64,000 bases of DNA from Rallus limicola (taxonomy: Eukaryota > Chordata > Aves > Gruiformes > Rallidae), in NCBI GenBank assembly GCA_022605955.1, contig JAKCOZ010000009.1, forward strand, positions 4,278,001-4,342,000, written 5' to 3'. Below are positions 1 through 13,218 of this stretch, in pieces; position 1 is the stretch's first letter, and each line of letters starts with the position of its first letter. The position numbers and the translations under genes were made by a program. The notes under the pieces were generated by a model, which was given only the letters and a program-made list of their open reading frames with translations, was not told the DNA's origin and did not search any database.

Positions 1-980
1 CAGCCTAGGGGACATCTGAGGACACAGCCCACCCAGCTGTGATGATGGACAGACAGAACTCACCCTATCCAACAGGGATCTCATTAGGGAGATCGCTCCC
101 AGCATCCATCCATCTCTCCCTCCGCTCCCACACTGGGACTGCCACAGCCAAACAGGGACAGCACAGCAAGCATCTCTGGCCCCTTGGCCTGGGCATCCAC
201 ACCGGCTGAAGTGGGGCACAGCCCAGGGCAGCATCCCACCCCACACATCACCAAGAACAGCCCCTGAGAGAGCTCAGCACCACAGGATGAGTGACAAGAC
301 ACACACACAGAGGTCCTCCCCAGCATCCCATAGGCATTATCAGTCCAAACCGCGCACCATGGCAGAGCAACACAGCCCCACGGACAGGACAGCTCAGACC
401 CTCACACCATCCATCAGCACCTAACCAGTCACTGCAAGGGAAAACAAGGGAGCTGCATAAGGAGGAGTGTCCCAGCAGCACCACTGCCCTACAGAGAGGA
501 AATTCCTTTTAGGGCTTTTCTCCACGTACGTGTTTGCGTTACAGCGGCGATCACGCCTTCAGCCAAGGAACTATGTGGTACCATAATAACTACACTTAAG
601 CTGCTGGGCAAGCTCTTTGCTTCCATTATCTAAACAACCTTCACCAAAGGGCCTGGAGTTAAAGCAGAAAGGGCTTCATCCTGCACTGACCCCGCAGAGG
701 CTGATCTTCCCTGGGCAGCACAAGGGTCCAGCGCCACAGCGTTGGGTGAGCAGGGTTGGACATCTCATCCTGGAGAGAACAGATGGACAAAGCCCAGCTG
801 TGTTGTATACAACAAGCAGAGCTGCTAGAGTCCCCTCACCATGGTCCAGCAGCCTTCTCCTGGGATTTGGGGAATGATATGACACCTGCTGAGAGCAAGA
901 AGCTGCTGCTTCCCCTTGGGAGTAAGTGTCCCTTCTTTCCTACACAGAACCAGGACAAGAGCAAACCCCTTCAAGGAAAC

Positions 981-1035
981 TTGTGTATATATATGTGAAA
1001 TCTCATTTTTATATACATATATACACACATACACT
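981..1035. repeat. AT/AC-rich simple sequence
   Basis: Interrupted (TA)n and (ACAT)n: TGTGTATATATATGTG, then ATATACATATATACACACAT. Confidence 0.85.
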
Positions 1036-3173
1036 TGGCCAGTCACCCTGGGAGAAGCCATGTGCCCAGCCATCTCAGCCCCATCTCGGGGGCACAGGGA
1101 ATGCCTCAAACCCATCCCCTGCTGCCCCTTTGCCCCAGGTCCAGGAGGTCACCTGGTTTTCAGGGCAACGGAATGCCGAGCCCCACTCACCCAAAACTGC
1201 CCATTATCAGTCCCTGCTCACAGGGAGGAGGGCAGCTACCCCCAGCTAAGCAGAGCACCAAACCTCCGAGCACTGGGGAGACACACAGCACAGGGGCCCC
1301 TCCAAAACAAAGCCAGATGGGCTGTGAAAGCGACTGATTCATCCTCATGGCCTTTTCCTTTCCCACCACGTGCACTTCCCCTTGCAGTGGCACGGATGCT
1401 GTGGTGGATGAGCACTACTCAGGGCCAGCTCCAGACCCTCCCCAAGTCCTCTGGCTCCTGTGTCTCACACTGAACATGGCAGCTGGGTCTGCGTGGCACA
1501 GCAACGGCTGCGGGAGCCAGCTGGCACGGGTGAGCTATTTTTAGTTACAGCATTTGTTAGTGGGGAAAGGTTTGTTGGATTAAACCCACCCCTTTCCCAG
1601 ATCCCCCACTGCCAGCAGGTTTGCAAGAAATCTGCTGGGAAGAGCTGCTCCCAGCATCCCTGGTACCCAGCAAGGGCCAGCGCTGCATCCTGCACTTGGA
1701 GCTCTCTGTATGACACTGGTAACAGAGAGGCTTAAGCAAGGTGAGGGAAAAAAATGCTAAAGAAAGATGCCTGCAGGCAAAGATTCATCACACAGACCCA
1801 CTTCTGTGCTCAGCAGAAGCTGCACGGGCAAAGGTTGAGTCAAGCATCCAGGTACATAGAGCCAGGGAAGGCAGCACCACGCACACCAGCACATTTGGGC
1901 TGGAGAGACACAGTGCAACCAAACCAGGGCTCATTTCTCAAGGGACATTCATTTCTCCTCACCCATTCACATAAAATTAACTATTTTAGGGGGGCCTTTA
2001 CAGCACCAAGACACTACAAAGACACACCCCCCCAGAACAACAGCAAAGATCTGGTAGAGGAGAGCGCCGGTGGCCAGGAGATGCCCAAACACCAGAGAAC
2101 CTTTTGTCTGGGAAAGAGCTTTTGTTCTGCCTTGCCAGGGCTCACACAGCCAGCAGGTGCTCCGGTGGCAGACCCTGCTGCTCCTTAGGGGCTGAGCACT
2201 GCTCTGCTTCCTAGGAAAAGCCACACTGAGCCTGGATGGGGCCAGGCTGCTGCTCAGACCCCATCCGAGTTTGGAGGCGTTTCAAGGCCAGGAAGCCTAT
2301 GGCAGGTGCCAGGGCTCTGCCCACACCAGTGGCACAGCAGCAGAGCCCCAGGTACAAAAGCCCTCCTGCAGAGCACTGCTCCCAGGGGAATCAGCTTTAA
2401 GAATATCAAAACATGAAATTATCTCATCTCTCCTTTAAGAGCAACTGTTAAACAACCCCACTATTATTTATATAAGTGTACGTCAAAGAAATCAGCTCTC
2501 CATCTCCAGCACAGAGAACAGAGCGCCACAGGCTGCCAGGGAGTAGGACTCTCTGCTCTGAGGCTGGCTGTAGCCCCAGCACCAAGGATGCTGTTAGGGC
2601 ACAGCAAGGGACAGGCATGATGCTGCAGGGGGAATGAGGGGGCAGTGACAGTGCTCTGCCTGGTCTGACACAGGGATTTCACCAGGCATCAACAGCTCTG
2701 TATCCCACTGCTTGAGAACACCCATCCTGACCAACAGCCCAGTGCCCAAATCTCTCCCAGCATCATCTTTGAGATCATCTCATCACCTCATCCTGTACCC
2801 CTCCGTGCTAGACAGACAGAGCTTTCTGCATCTCAAGGCAAGGTACCCCTCATCACACATTCCATGCCTGCAACCCACTCCCCACCCCAGTACCAACCCC
2901 ACATGGGTGCTGACCCCCACCAGCATCCCAGCTCCTCCAGGAAGGCAGAGAAAAGCCAGACCTGAGAGCGTGTGCGTTGCCAGCCACAGGCAGAGATGGG
3001 ATGATGCTTCCCTCCTTTGTATAAGCTCTTCCTCCTCAGCAGGGGACAGGTACAGCTCCAGCAAGCACATGCTGGACTCTGGCTCTCCTAGCTCTGCAGC
3101 ATGGCTGTGCACAGCGCAGGACCAAGCCTGGCAAGAGACAACGTCCAGGATGGGAAAGCAAGTGGTGATGCGT

Positions 3174-3193
3174 GCAGCAGCAGCAGCAGCAGC
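3174..3193. repeat. (CAG)6 triplet run
   Basis: Six CAG units, outside any recognisable gene. Confidence 0.9.
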
Positions 3194-6100
3194 GTCTAGA
3201 AACAAGCAGTGCTTGGAGCTGTAGGTATGTGTAAGCCAGAGAGCGTGCCCTCAGGAGCTTGCTTTCCAAAGAAGGGCAGAGCCAGGACTTCGGATAATTT
3301 CCAGCTGGAATCACCGGGCCACCCTCCAGCAGTAAAACTCTGCTCCTGCACAAGCATGCAGGCTGCCTGTCACCCGCCTGGGGCCACACCGCCCTCCTCC
3401 CTCCAGCTCCCACCCCCCAGGATGTTTTCCCCTGAAAGGCAGGATGATCCTTCCTGGGCTGCCTGTCCCTTCCTGCCATGTGGGGCAGCAGGTGGCCAGC
3501 ACCACTATGAAGTGCACATACAGGGGGGGAATAAACCCCAACCCCTGAGCTCATGGGCCTCCAAAACCTGCCCCCCTCTTGCCCAGCCATGGGCAGAGGG
3601 ACAGCAGCATCTCCACATCCCAGCCCAGCATCCCTTAGATGTTTGGTGAGCCCAGAGCTGATGCACATGGGTAGTCATATTTTGAGAGGACAAGTGAGCC
3701 CCCCCAAATGTCATCAAGGTCCAGCATCAGTCCCCACCATGCTCAGCCCAACGCAGATGGCAGGAATCCCTGAGGTGCAGAGAGGAGCTGCCAGCACCAG
3801 CCAGGGTGTGTTATAAGTTGCTGTGCAACAGTGAGAGAGAAGGCTTTAAAAAAAAGGGAGAATAAACATACAGGTTTCTGGGAAACACTGCTGGGAGAAG
3901 GCAGCCAGCCCTTGCTCCAGAGCACCTGAAGTGGGGCAGTGCATAGGGAAGGGCCAAGAACAGAGCATTGCCCATAAGAAAGCCTGGGGCAACCAGAAAC
4001 CACAGATGCAAAGGGGATTGGAAGTAAATTGGGAAGGAAAAAGAGAAATAAAATAGGGAGCCACGAGGCATCCAAGCCTCCTGAGTACTGCCCTAGGAAA
4101 GGTTTGTTCCCCCATGGTCCCAAGATGGATTATGAAATCAGGGAGCTGCTCTGCCCAGGTCACGGATGGATGGCACCCTGAGCACCCCAGGAGTTGCTAA
4201 CACATACCCCAATTCCAGCTCCAAACACACCTGGCTTAGCCAGGAGCTGCCAGCTGCAAAGGGCCAAGAAGGACATGCAGGGCTCCAGCACCACAGGAGG
4301 AGAACATCCCATGACCATCTCCCAGGGCTTCCCTCCTGGGATTGATCCCTCCTTAGGGCTCGGTGGCAGCTCCTCCAACCTCCCCTTCCTCCCCACAGCC
4401 AGGAAGCTTAACAAAAAACACAGCCACAATTCTTGTTTAACCTGGCAAAGCCAGGGAGAAAAAAAAAAGTTCCCTTTTCCAAGGGTGCCTTTGCTGAGGT
4501 GACTCACAAGCCACAATGTGTGTCATTACTTAATAGACCTGCAAAGGCAATTATACACTCATGCAAACATCAGATCCCCGGCACAAGGAGTCACAGCACC
4601 CCTGAGATGTTAAAACAAAGGGATGCTTTAGAGGTGAGCGATGGCAGGCTTTCTTCTTTGACTTTTGTTCTTGTTATGTACAAAGACTCACTAAAAGGTC
4701 TCATTGTTTGTGCAAAAAAAGGGGGGGGGGGTGGTGGTGGAAAAAGAGACAGTCTCTTGCACAAATTGCACGGTGAAGGAGGGAAAAGGGATGGAGAATA
4801 AGCTTGGTCCCACTGTGCTGAAGAATAACAGAAGGTAGTGTGCTCTGCATCTTCTCCTGTGAGGTGCTCACCAGCCACACAAGTGGGAGCTCCTGACCAG
4901 GACAGAGCAAGACCTTCCCAAGTCCATCAAAAGGAGGAGAAAGAGGTTTTCTTTCTGGTCCTTCACCCAGGTCTTCTATAACCCTTCCCCAATCACCTGG
5001 CACCCTGAGGAGAACCTGCCTGGGCTTACATTTCACCTTATCCTAGCCCAAGCAGGGGCAGGGTAAGTGGACAATAATGGTATTTCTTGCCTGTCAGCAT
5101 CACAGATGCATGAATGGGGCCTTAAGGAGCCTTGAGCAAGCAGCCAGCTGCCCTGATGGGTCTAAAGGGTAGGAGAGGATGTCCCAGGATTCTTGTCAGC
5201 TCACAGGCAAAAGCCTGGACCAGCCTTTGCCCTTTGTCCTCCATCATCATCATCACCCATCCCTGCCATGCTCAGCCACTCCGAGCTGCCACATGCACAC
5301 AGAGCTCATCCCCCACGCCCAGTTTCCCCCCTCAGCCTCCCATATTACAGGAGAAAAGCAGAAAGATGCATAAGGGCAGCTACAGAGAACATTCCAGCAG
5401 CCTTGCTCTCCCCACTGGGCCCAGAAACCTAGCTCAGCAAGCACCCAGCACTCACCTCCTACCTGATGTGTATGCACCCAAGTCCCAAGGGTCCCTCTCT
5501 CCTCCTTGGGGCCCACGGGGAAGCCTGGGTGCTGCCTGAGGGCCCCAAACAGCAGCCTGGACCCACAGGGAGCCATGGGCTGAACCTGTATGAACACCAG
5601 CCCAGCTGCTCTGCTGAGGCACCTGGAAACCACCCGGGCAGGGGGACCAGCACAGAGCACAGCACTTCAGGTGCTGCTCTTCCAGATGCATCCTGTCAGA
5701 CCCCAGCCACAGTCAGCAGCCTCCCATCCCTCCCACAACACAGCTTTGCCCCCAACTCCCCCTCCAAAACCCAGTGAGAGAGGGGTGCTCATCACCTGCT
5801 GCCTGCCTCACTTCAGTAGCATCAGTGATCCCAGCACCTCTCTTCAGGATCTGAGCCACCACCTTACCTTCAGGCTCCCTCTCCTCCTCTCAGGGTTTCT
5901 TCTTTCAGCAAGAGCTCATTCAGCTCCTCTCTCCCTTCTATGGGCTCACCACAATCACTGGCTCTGACCTGCTAAGGCCACACTTACCTCCTCCCTTTTT
6001 CTTCCTTTAATTTGTGGCATTATTTCAGCCCTCTGAAGCTCATTACTCAGAATAATTTATACCAAAGCAACCTTCCAGCTGGATAACTGCTTCGTGGGAC

Positions 6101-7662
6101 ACTCAAAGCACAGTGCTATAATGAGCTCAAAACAAGGGTGAGACCCATTCCCAGAGAAGGGCAGGCACAGCCAGGAACAGCAGCCCAGCTGCCACTGCCA
6201 GGCTCCACACAGCTGATAGCCAGAGCCCAGGAAGACCCAGCAGGGAAAGAACAGCTTATTTCCTACACTGTTCCCCACGTTTCACAGGGGGACATGCCCC
6301 AGCCCAGCATCCCAGGCTGAGCAGCCAGACACAGAGCTCCTGCAAGCTCTGCTCTGCCCCGAGCTCACCCATCAGCCCCATGTCTGTACTGAAATGATGC
6401 CCAGCAGCACCATCAGCTCCTAGTGCTGTCCCAAAATTGGCCATCCTTCAGCAGCATGGACTTTGCTGTACCCACAAACACCATCAATCCCAGCACAGAA
6501 GCCACTGCTAATTGCAGCATCTCCCCCCTCCATGCTCCACCACCCGTCCCCCTCTGTCTCCAAGAAGGCAGGCAAAGCTCTTCCCTGGGCAGCGTGGAGC
6601 TCTCTCTACACACCAGGAAACTGCCACCTGTAATGTTTTTAGGTGGCTGGAAGATGGCTGAGCACCAGCAGCACAAGGCTGACTGCCTATGTCACAACCT
6701 TGCAGGTCTCCCCGAGCTTCCTCCTCTGGCAGTGGCACAGCCACCCAGCACTGCCTTCTCCTCCCCACACCAGCCACCAGTGGAGACTGTTTGCCTTGAG
6801 AGCCTTGCCAGCTTGGAAATGGGCAGTGCTATTTCTGGAGGTGTCACTCCTCCTCTCTCTCCTCTCTTGCCCACTCACTCCTTCCTAAATAATCTAATGC
6901 TATTGATTTCCCCTGTGCCAGCCATCCCCTATCTGCTGGCAGGCTTCAGAGAGGCATTCAAGCAATCCAGGGCAATCCATGAAACCACTCTTCATGGTCC
7001 CCAGCCCCCTCACCTCCATCCCTGCAAGTGGCATTGACCAAACTTCATCCCTCCCAGGAGGGTACCGGGCTGATGCATCCACCCTGCTTGGACCAGAGTT
7101 GACACACAACCCCCACACAACATTCAGGGTTTAACCTGGGTCTTTTTCTGGGTCTAAACCTTGTGAGCCACCAACACAAGTGCTTGTGAGGGCTCCAGCC
7201 TTCCCCCATTGCTCACTGACCCATCTGGGGCTGTATTTAAACCCCACAGCATTACATGCCAGCACAGACTCACCATCAGGGAATGCAACCGGGTCCTTGG
7301 GGTTTTACACCCTTCCCTCACAACAGGCTGGGCATGGAAACAGAAGATGCTTAATGCCTGCAAGTGCCCTGATGGGATTCACAGCCTGGGAGCACCCAGC
7401 TCCCCAGGGTCATCAGCCCTGCAGCCTGGACTGGTGCTCCAGCAAAACCAAGGCTTCCCCTTGAGCAGCAGCCTCTGCCAGCTCCCAGAGCCGCTCACAG
7501 GCTCTGTCCCAGGACTACCCAACACCATCAGCCTCCACAAGCACTGCTCAGGTCACCATCAACCTCTGCTAATGATACTCAGCTCAACCTGCACTGAGGT
7601 CCAGGAGAACAGGTGAAGGCAACTACTCTGTCCTTCTTGCCTAAAGCCTCAGAGTGGAAAAA

Positions 7663-7965
7663 CTATAGCATTATAAAACCATCATCAAATGGTTTGAGTT
7701 GGAAAGGACCTCAAAGATGCCTCAAGTGCCACTCAGAGCCACGGGCAGGGAGACTCCCACCAGCCTGGGTGCCCCAAGCCCCATCTGACCTGGCCTTGAA
7801 CCCTGCCAGGGATCCTGGGGTAGTCCCAGCTTCTCTGGGCACCCTATGCCAAGTCCTCCCCCCTCCCCAGGGAGGATTTCTGCCTCCCAGCCCCTCTCCT
7901 GCAGCTGAAGGCCATTCCCCTGTGCCTGTCTCCCTCCAGCTTTCCATCCCCATAGGGAAGACAAA
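7663..7965 (-). mobile_element. CR1 LINE 3' fragment (old)
   Basis: Read on the minus strand this is a diverged CR1 tail. The 3' end at low coordinates shows the GGTTTGAGTTGGAAAGGACC block, followed upstream by the CCAGGCTGGTGGGAGTCTCC and GGCAAGGCCAG-type segments. Numerous mismatches to the other CR1 copies in the window indicate an older insertion. The 5' end is truncated and the boundary is approximate. Confidence 0.75.
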
Positions 7966-8772
7966 GGCTTGTGTCCAGCCTTTCACCACTACCTCTTCCC
8001 CCACCCAGAAGATGCAATCCCACATCAAAAAAACCCCATCATTCAGACCCAAATACATACCTGCCCCATCTCTCCTCCAAAAGCACACCTAAGCCAAAGC
8101 CCTGAGCACCTTCAAGCCAAAGCCGTTCTTAACACAGGCAGCTCCCTTTGCCACCCAATACAGCCCAGAGCAGGCACCCCACATTCTAGCCACCTCCCAC
8201 ACCCCCTCAGGATGCCTCCCCATCCATCACTGGCCTCGCTCACACAGACTGCATCTCACACTGTGCAAGACAAGCCACTCACTGAGGGTACACATCTGCA
8301 GTGTTCCTTGTACTCACCCTTCCTGCACCCTCCCGAGACACCCTGCATGCCCCCTTCTCCAGCCATGGGGTACAGCACCCACTCAGACCCCACATGGTTT
8401 TTACTTTGCACAGAAAGCCTGGCCCCAGGAATCCAGCAGCAAAGCATCTTCACACCCACAGGGGCACCAAGAAACTGCCAAGCAGTCAGCCAAGAGTTTC
8501 CCAAGCAGTCAGCATCCCCACGGCATGGGGGAGGCACGGCTGGCGCTCAGACACCCAGGGACTTCAGGCACAAGCCTTGGTGCCCAAGCTACCCCTCAGC
8601 AGAGGCTTCTCAGGGGCAAGCATAGCCCACAGTTGTTTTAGGCTCCTTCCCAGTCGCCTTGGACATCTGGCCAAGCCACAGGAGTCTCCCAAAACACCCC
8701 CCCCCCCCACAGCAAGCAGCCAGGAGCCTCTGAGCCAACCCCTCTGGGTCAAGTTCAACCCACTCAAACCTC

Positions 8773-9346
8773 TGTCCTTGTTTCAGTCAGGATAGAGTTC
8801 ACTCCATGTGTAGCAGCGGATGGGATGCTGTGTTTGGGAGTTACAATGAAAGCAGTGCTGAGAACACCCTGATGTTTCTAGTTGCAGTCAGACAGTCAAA
8901 GCCAGGACAGGTGACCCAGATGGGCCAAAGAGAGTATTCCATGCCAATTACGTCCTGCCCAGGATAAAGGGGGGCTGATGGGAGGAAGAAGGGGGGCGGT
9001 TCCGGGCCGGGACGCGAGGGTCTTGGGGGACGGTCGGGTTCCGGGGCAGCTCTGGGTGGTGCAGCCTGAGCTGTGTGGTTGGGTGAGAAGCTGCATTGGG
9101 GATCAATAGTTTCATATTCTTTTGCTCTAAAGTCCTGTCAGCATTGTTATATTTGATCTTTCTGTTCTCTTAGTAAACTATCCTTATCCCAACCCATGGG
9201 CCTCTTAGTTTCTTGGGTTTGGAGTTATTTGCCCCTTCCTTTTCCCTTCCCTTGTTTCCCCCCCTTTCCCTCTTCCCCTGCTCTTTTCCTTTAAGGAGCA
9301 GGCAGCTGCGTGGATCTCGGCCCACAGCCGGGGTGAAACCACAACA
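8773..9346 (+). mobile_element. Solo LTR of an avian endogenous retrovirus, copy 1
   Basis: 574 bp beginning TGTCCTTGTTTCAG and ending GGTGAAACCACAACA, i.e. with TG...CA termini. It contains a TATA-like GGATAAAGGG near the middle and AGTAAA followed by a T/C-rich segment near the end, in LTR order. The flanks are acctc and acccc, an approximate 5-bp target duplication with one mismatch; 5 bp is usual for the ERVL class. There is no gag, pol or env sequence on either side, so this is a recombined solo LTR. About 97% identical by eye to the copy at 60022. Confidence 0.85.
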
Positions 9347-12300
9347 ACCCCAAAGCCAGCGATCTGGAGATCTGCAGCACAAAGCACCTGGCTCTGGTGT
9401 GCTGCTTGGTCCAGATGTGGCCCAGTGAGCACATCTGGAAGCCACAAAGCAGTGCTACAGGCACAGACCCCACCACTTAGCCTAACATCCTCCCCCATAA
9501 GGTTTTGTCCAAGGATGCTACACCCCATCTAAAGAGACTCAGGTGCTCCCTGCAGCCCACCGGAGCCTTCCCACAAGGTCAGTACAGAGTGTTTCTGAAA
9601 ATCCCACTCTACCACGAGACTGGAGCACTGTGCACATACCCAGCCTGCTGGAAACGGCTAACAGAGCCCATTTATTCCAAGCCTGCTCCTTCCATATGCC
9701 GGGGGGGGGGAGGGGAAAAAAGAAAAAGAAATTTAAGAGAAAGAAATCCCAACAAGCCCAAAACCAGCATGGCAATGATAGATGACTAAAGCTACTGTAG
9801 CAAGGATGGGGGGGGGGAAACAACCCAAACAGGTAGAAGCCTTGTGCCACCTCCCCAAAACTCCCTGCGCTGCGGATGCCAAGTTAAATCAAAAGGAGGA
9901 AGGGGGGGGGGAAACACCCATAACAGATTGCTCTTGGGCTGCCTCTGGGAAGGAGGGTGCTGAGTGCAGTCCCTTGCTGGTGTGTTCAGCACCCACTTGA
10001 GTGGCTTTGCTGGTTAAGAAGGTAAAAAACCAGCACACTCATGCCCAAAAATGGGGTAAGGGGAAACAGGCCGGCCGCACAGCGCTGGTGAGAGTGTGCT
10101 GCCACCCTGTTGTCATCTAAAGGGACTTCCCCAAGGCTTGGCAGAAGGGACAAGGGTTCCTCCCCAACCCTGTGGGACCCAGCTGGCTTTCACCCATCCT
10201 TTCCTCATGCTTTACATCCCAGGGACCGCTGCATTCCCCCTCACAGGGAGGAGGGGATGCAGGAGGAGAAAGCTCACAGGCGCTCACCTCGGGCGATGCC
10301 ACCCACGCCTCCCGCAGCTCCTGCCACAGCTCACCCCCCCATCACAGCGTCTGGGGACCCTGCACCAGCACCCCTGAGTCCCTTCCACATCCAAAAGCAG
10401 CACTCGTTAAAAATAAGCTCCACCTATGACTTCTCCCAGCTCGCACAAGGTGTCATCACCTTGGCCCCCCAGCGTGACTAACAGCAGCGTGTGACTAACA
10501 CCCCATCCTGCTCCGGGGAGGGAGACAGCCCCCCAGCAGCACAGGCAGGAGTGAGTGGGTGGCTGAACCACAGCATTTTGGCTGGAGCCAGCTCTCCCCT
10601 CCTCATCCTCCTCGCAGGGTTTCTCTATGCATCTTCCTCACCCCGCCAGCATGCGGCAATCCCAGGGCAGGAAGAGGGTCGTGGTGGTTCCATCCTGCTG
10701 CTGGTCCAGGGCACAGCACCATAGGGATGCTCCGAATGAAGCTCAGCCCTCAGGTCCCTCCCCATGGAGCTGGGGACAGGCTGCCATCCCCAACCCACCT
10801 CCGCATGCCTGAGGGCATCCTGCAAGTCTAATGAAGTTTTGCTAATTTCTGAAAACCCCTGGGGGGGGCTGGAAAGCAGGAAATTAGGGAAAACTCTGCT
10901 CACTCGGGAGGAAAAGCTGGCTCACCCTACGCATCCCGCTGCAGAGGCGAGGTGCTGGATGAGCAGCAGAACCCAGCAAACCCCAGAGCAACCCCAGCCA
11001 AAAACACACATCCAGAGAGCAGATTTAGGGGATGCTCCATGGGTTTGGAGGAAAAGGCAGGAGCACGGGTTTTTTTGGCATTAAGAAGAAGAAACAGATG
11101 CAACAGCAGCTTCAACTACAGTGAGCATCACTGAGAGGCCACCAAAATAAACCCCTCCCCAGCCAAACTGAGAGCAGACCAGAAGCCCCTTCCAACCCTC
11201 CCCCTGCTCCCTCTTTGGTCCCAGAGCTTCATGAAGCTGAGACAGACCCAAATATATGAATTCTAGTACTTTTCAGCTTTTTTTTTTAGCATGAATCCTG
11301 ATTTTTCACATGTTTCTATATTCCAGCACGATGCTGGCATCTCCTCAGCTGCAGAAAGTACCAGGATAGAGCAGCCCAGAACCCACAGCCTTCAGCCCTT
11401 GAATACACCCAAAAAAGTCATCAAGAAAAAAAAAAAAAGGGGAAAGACAGGAAAGCTCAAATCCAAGCAAACCCAAGCAACCAGCACACAAGGAGACATT
11501 TCAAGCCACCCACACCCCCCCCCTCCCCAGCCCTTTGGAAGCATATTAAACACTCCAGACAGCTTTTATGTATTGTGTTGGGAACCACACAGGGCCCCAG
11601 GGAGGTTATTTGTCTTCTCCTCCCAGTGATGCACAGCAATAGCTGCCAGCAGCCTGGGTGATTTAGCAGCATCATGCAGGCAGTGCCTATTTCTGTTGAC
11701 TACAGTCACCTGGTCCAGCCATGGTTAGAGGAGCCCCACATTGAGGCAAGGATTGGGAGCATCAGCACTCCCAAGATCTCCCTCCATCCTCATTTTACAC
11801 ACCCAAGCATCACCACACAGACAAAACTTCCATTCATCCTTCAAGCCAAGGGTCCCTTCCCACCTCCCTGTGCTGCAACAGCCCAGACCAGCCACAGCAG
11901 AACAGCATCACCTGCTCAGAGATAGAAGCATTTCTCAACCCAACCCCAGAACAATGTGTTAATACTGATACACTACAAGAGCACAAGACAGGGTGATCAG
12001 TGCTGTGGTGCAGGGTACAGGAGGTTTCCAGTAGCAAGAACCCAGGACCACCTGGAAGGGAGAACAGCCAAGCCTCAGCACTTACTCCATAGCTCCAGGA
12101 GCCACATTTCACTTGTCTCATCAGGTCTCCTAACGTAACAACCACCCTGACTTACTGAGGGAAGTGATGAATAACAGAGCAAGGGGGAAATATTGTAAGT
12201 TGCTCTCTCACACCTGTCCAATTTGATTTTTTTAATTAATTACTTATTTAAAGCATTTTAAAAGTCCTCACTTTGCCACAGCATCGCTCCTGCTGCAGGG

Positions 12301-12770
12301 CAGTCTGATCCTGGTTTTTATTAATAAAATACATATTCAATTCAATAGAACAGACAAAGCCTTCCTTCCCATCACCTCACCCCAGCTCTCCCACACTGGC
12401 ACTGCGGGTAGGATAACTCTGCTGAAGGTGACAGGGCCACAGCATCACACATCCACACACACACACACAGACCCTTTTCCTATCTCCCCCCTCTTCCAGG
12501 CACAGAGAAACAAGTAGTGATGCTGCAGAGCAACCCCCTCCCCACATCCCACTGGCAGGAGGAGCACAGGGCCACTGACAGCTGACCTCCCCACCAGAAG
12601 TGACTGTATTCATCAGCTTGAGGAACATCCCAATCCCTTGCACCCTGCATTCTGGTCCCTGGAGTGTGGAGCAACCCAGCAGCACCCATGCTCCTCATCA
12701 TTACAGAACTAGCACATGCAAAGGTCCACCTTTACAAAAGCACCTGGTGACACCTTCAAGATGCTCAGAT
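9347..12770. other. Intergenic, no gene seen
   Basis: Contains A- and G-homopolymers (9699-9740, 9808-9818, 11428-11440), a perfect 14-bp palindrome AGCTTCATGAAGCT at 11225-11238, a short CA run at 12453-12470 and an AT-rich segment at 12182-12350 with TTAATTAATTACTTATTTAA. No coding similarity was recognised. Confidence 0.6.
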
Positions 12771-13218
12771 TAGATGCTCAGAGGGCTGGAACACCTCCAC
12801 TACAAAGAGAGGCTGAGGGAGCTGGGCTTGTTCAGCCTGGAGAAGAGAAGGCTGCAGGGGAACCTCATTGCAGCCTGCCAGTCCCTGAAGGGAGCAGAGG
12901 AACAGGAGGGGAATCAGCTTGTTCAAAGGGCAGAGACTGGCAGGACAAGGGGGAATGAATTAAAGCTGAAGGAGGGAAGGTTTAAATTAGATACTAGGGG
13001 GAAGTTTTTTTTACAGAGAGAGTGGTGAGGGGCTGGAAGGGGCTGCCCAGAGAGGGTGTGGGTGCCCCATCCCTGGGGGTGTCCAAGGCCAGGTTGGATG
13101 GGGCCCTGGGCAACCTTGTGTAGCTCCAGGCCTGGAGGTCGGTGGCCCTGCCTGTGGCAGGGGGGTTGGAACTCTGTGATCCTTGGGGTCCCTTCCAACC
13201 CAGACCATTCTATGATCA
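12771..13218 (+). mobile_element. CR1 LINE 3' fragment
   Basis: A 5'-truncated CR1: the GAGGGAGCTGGGCTTGTTCA block near 12812, GGGGCTGCCCAGAGAGG near 13036, then the end with GGGGTCCCTTCCAACCCAGA and CCATTCTATGATC. Same subfamily as the copy at 35357. A CR1 ORF2 remnant is not translatable across it. Confidence 0.9.

Larger units (their letters stand above)
1..7662. other. Intergenic, no gene seen
   Basis: GC-moderate, CA/CCAG-rich bird intergenic DNA with short open frames only. Contains the small simple repeats listed separately and (CAT)5 at about 5241. The segment 4495-4575 (TGACTCA at 4500, octamer-like ATGCAAAC at about 4561) looks non-repetitive and could be a conserved element; this needs alignment. 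No transposon was recognised. Confidence 0.6.

Noticed and set aside
3174..3193. (CAG)6 as a disease-type expansion or polyglutamine gene
   Set aside because: Only six units, no coding context, common in bird DNA.
9170..9528. ORFs shared between 9.2-9.4 kb and 60.4-60.7 kb (GKEQGKRERGGNKGREKEGANN-type) as a duplicated small protein
   Set aside because: They lie in the purine/pyrimidine-rich end of the two LTR copies, so the similarity is explained by the LTRs and not by a gene.
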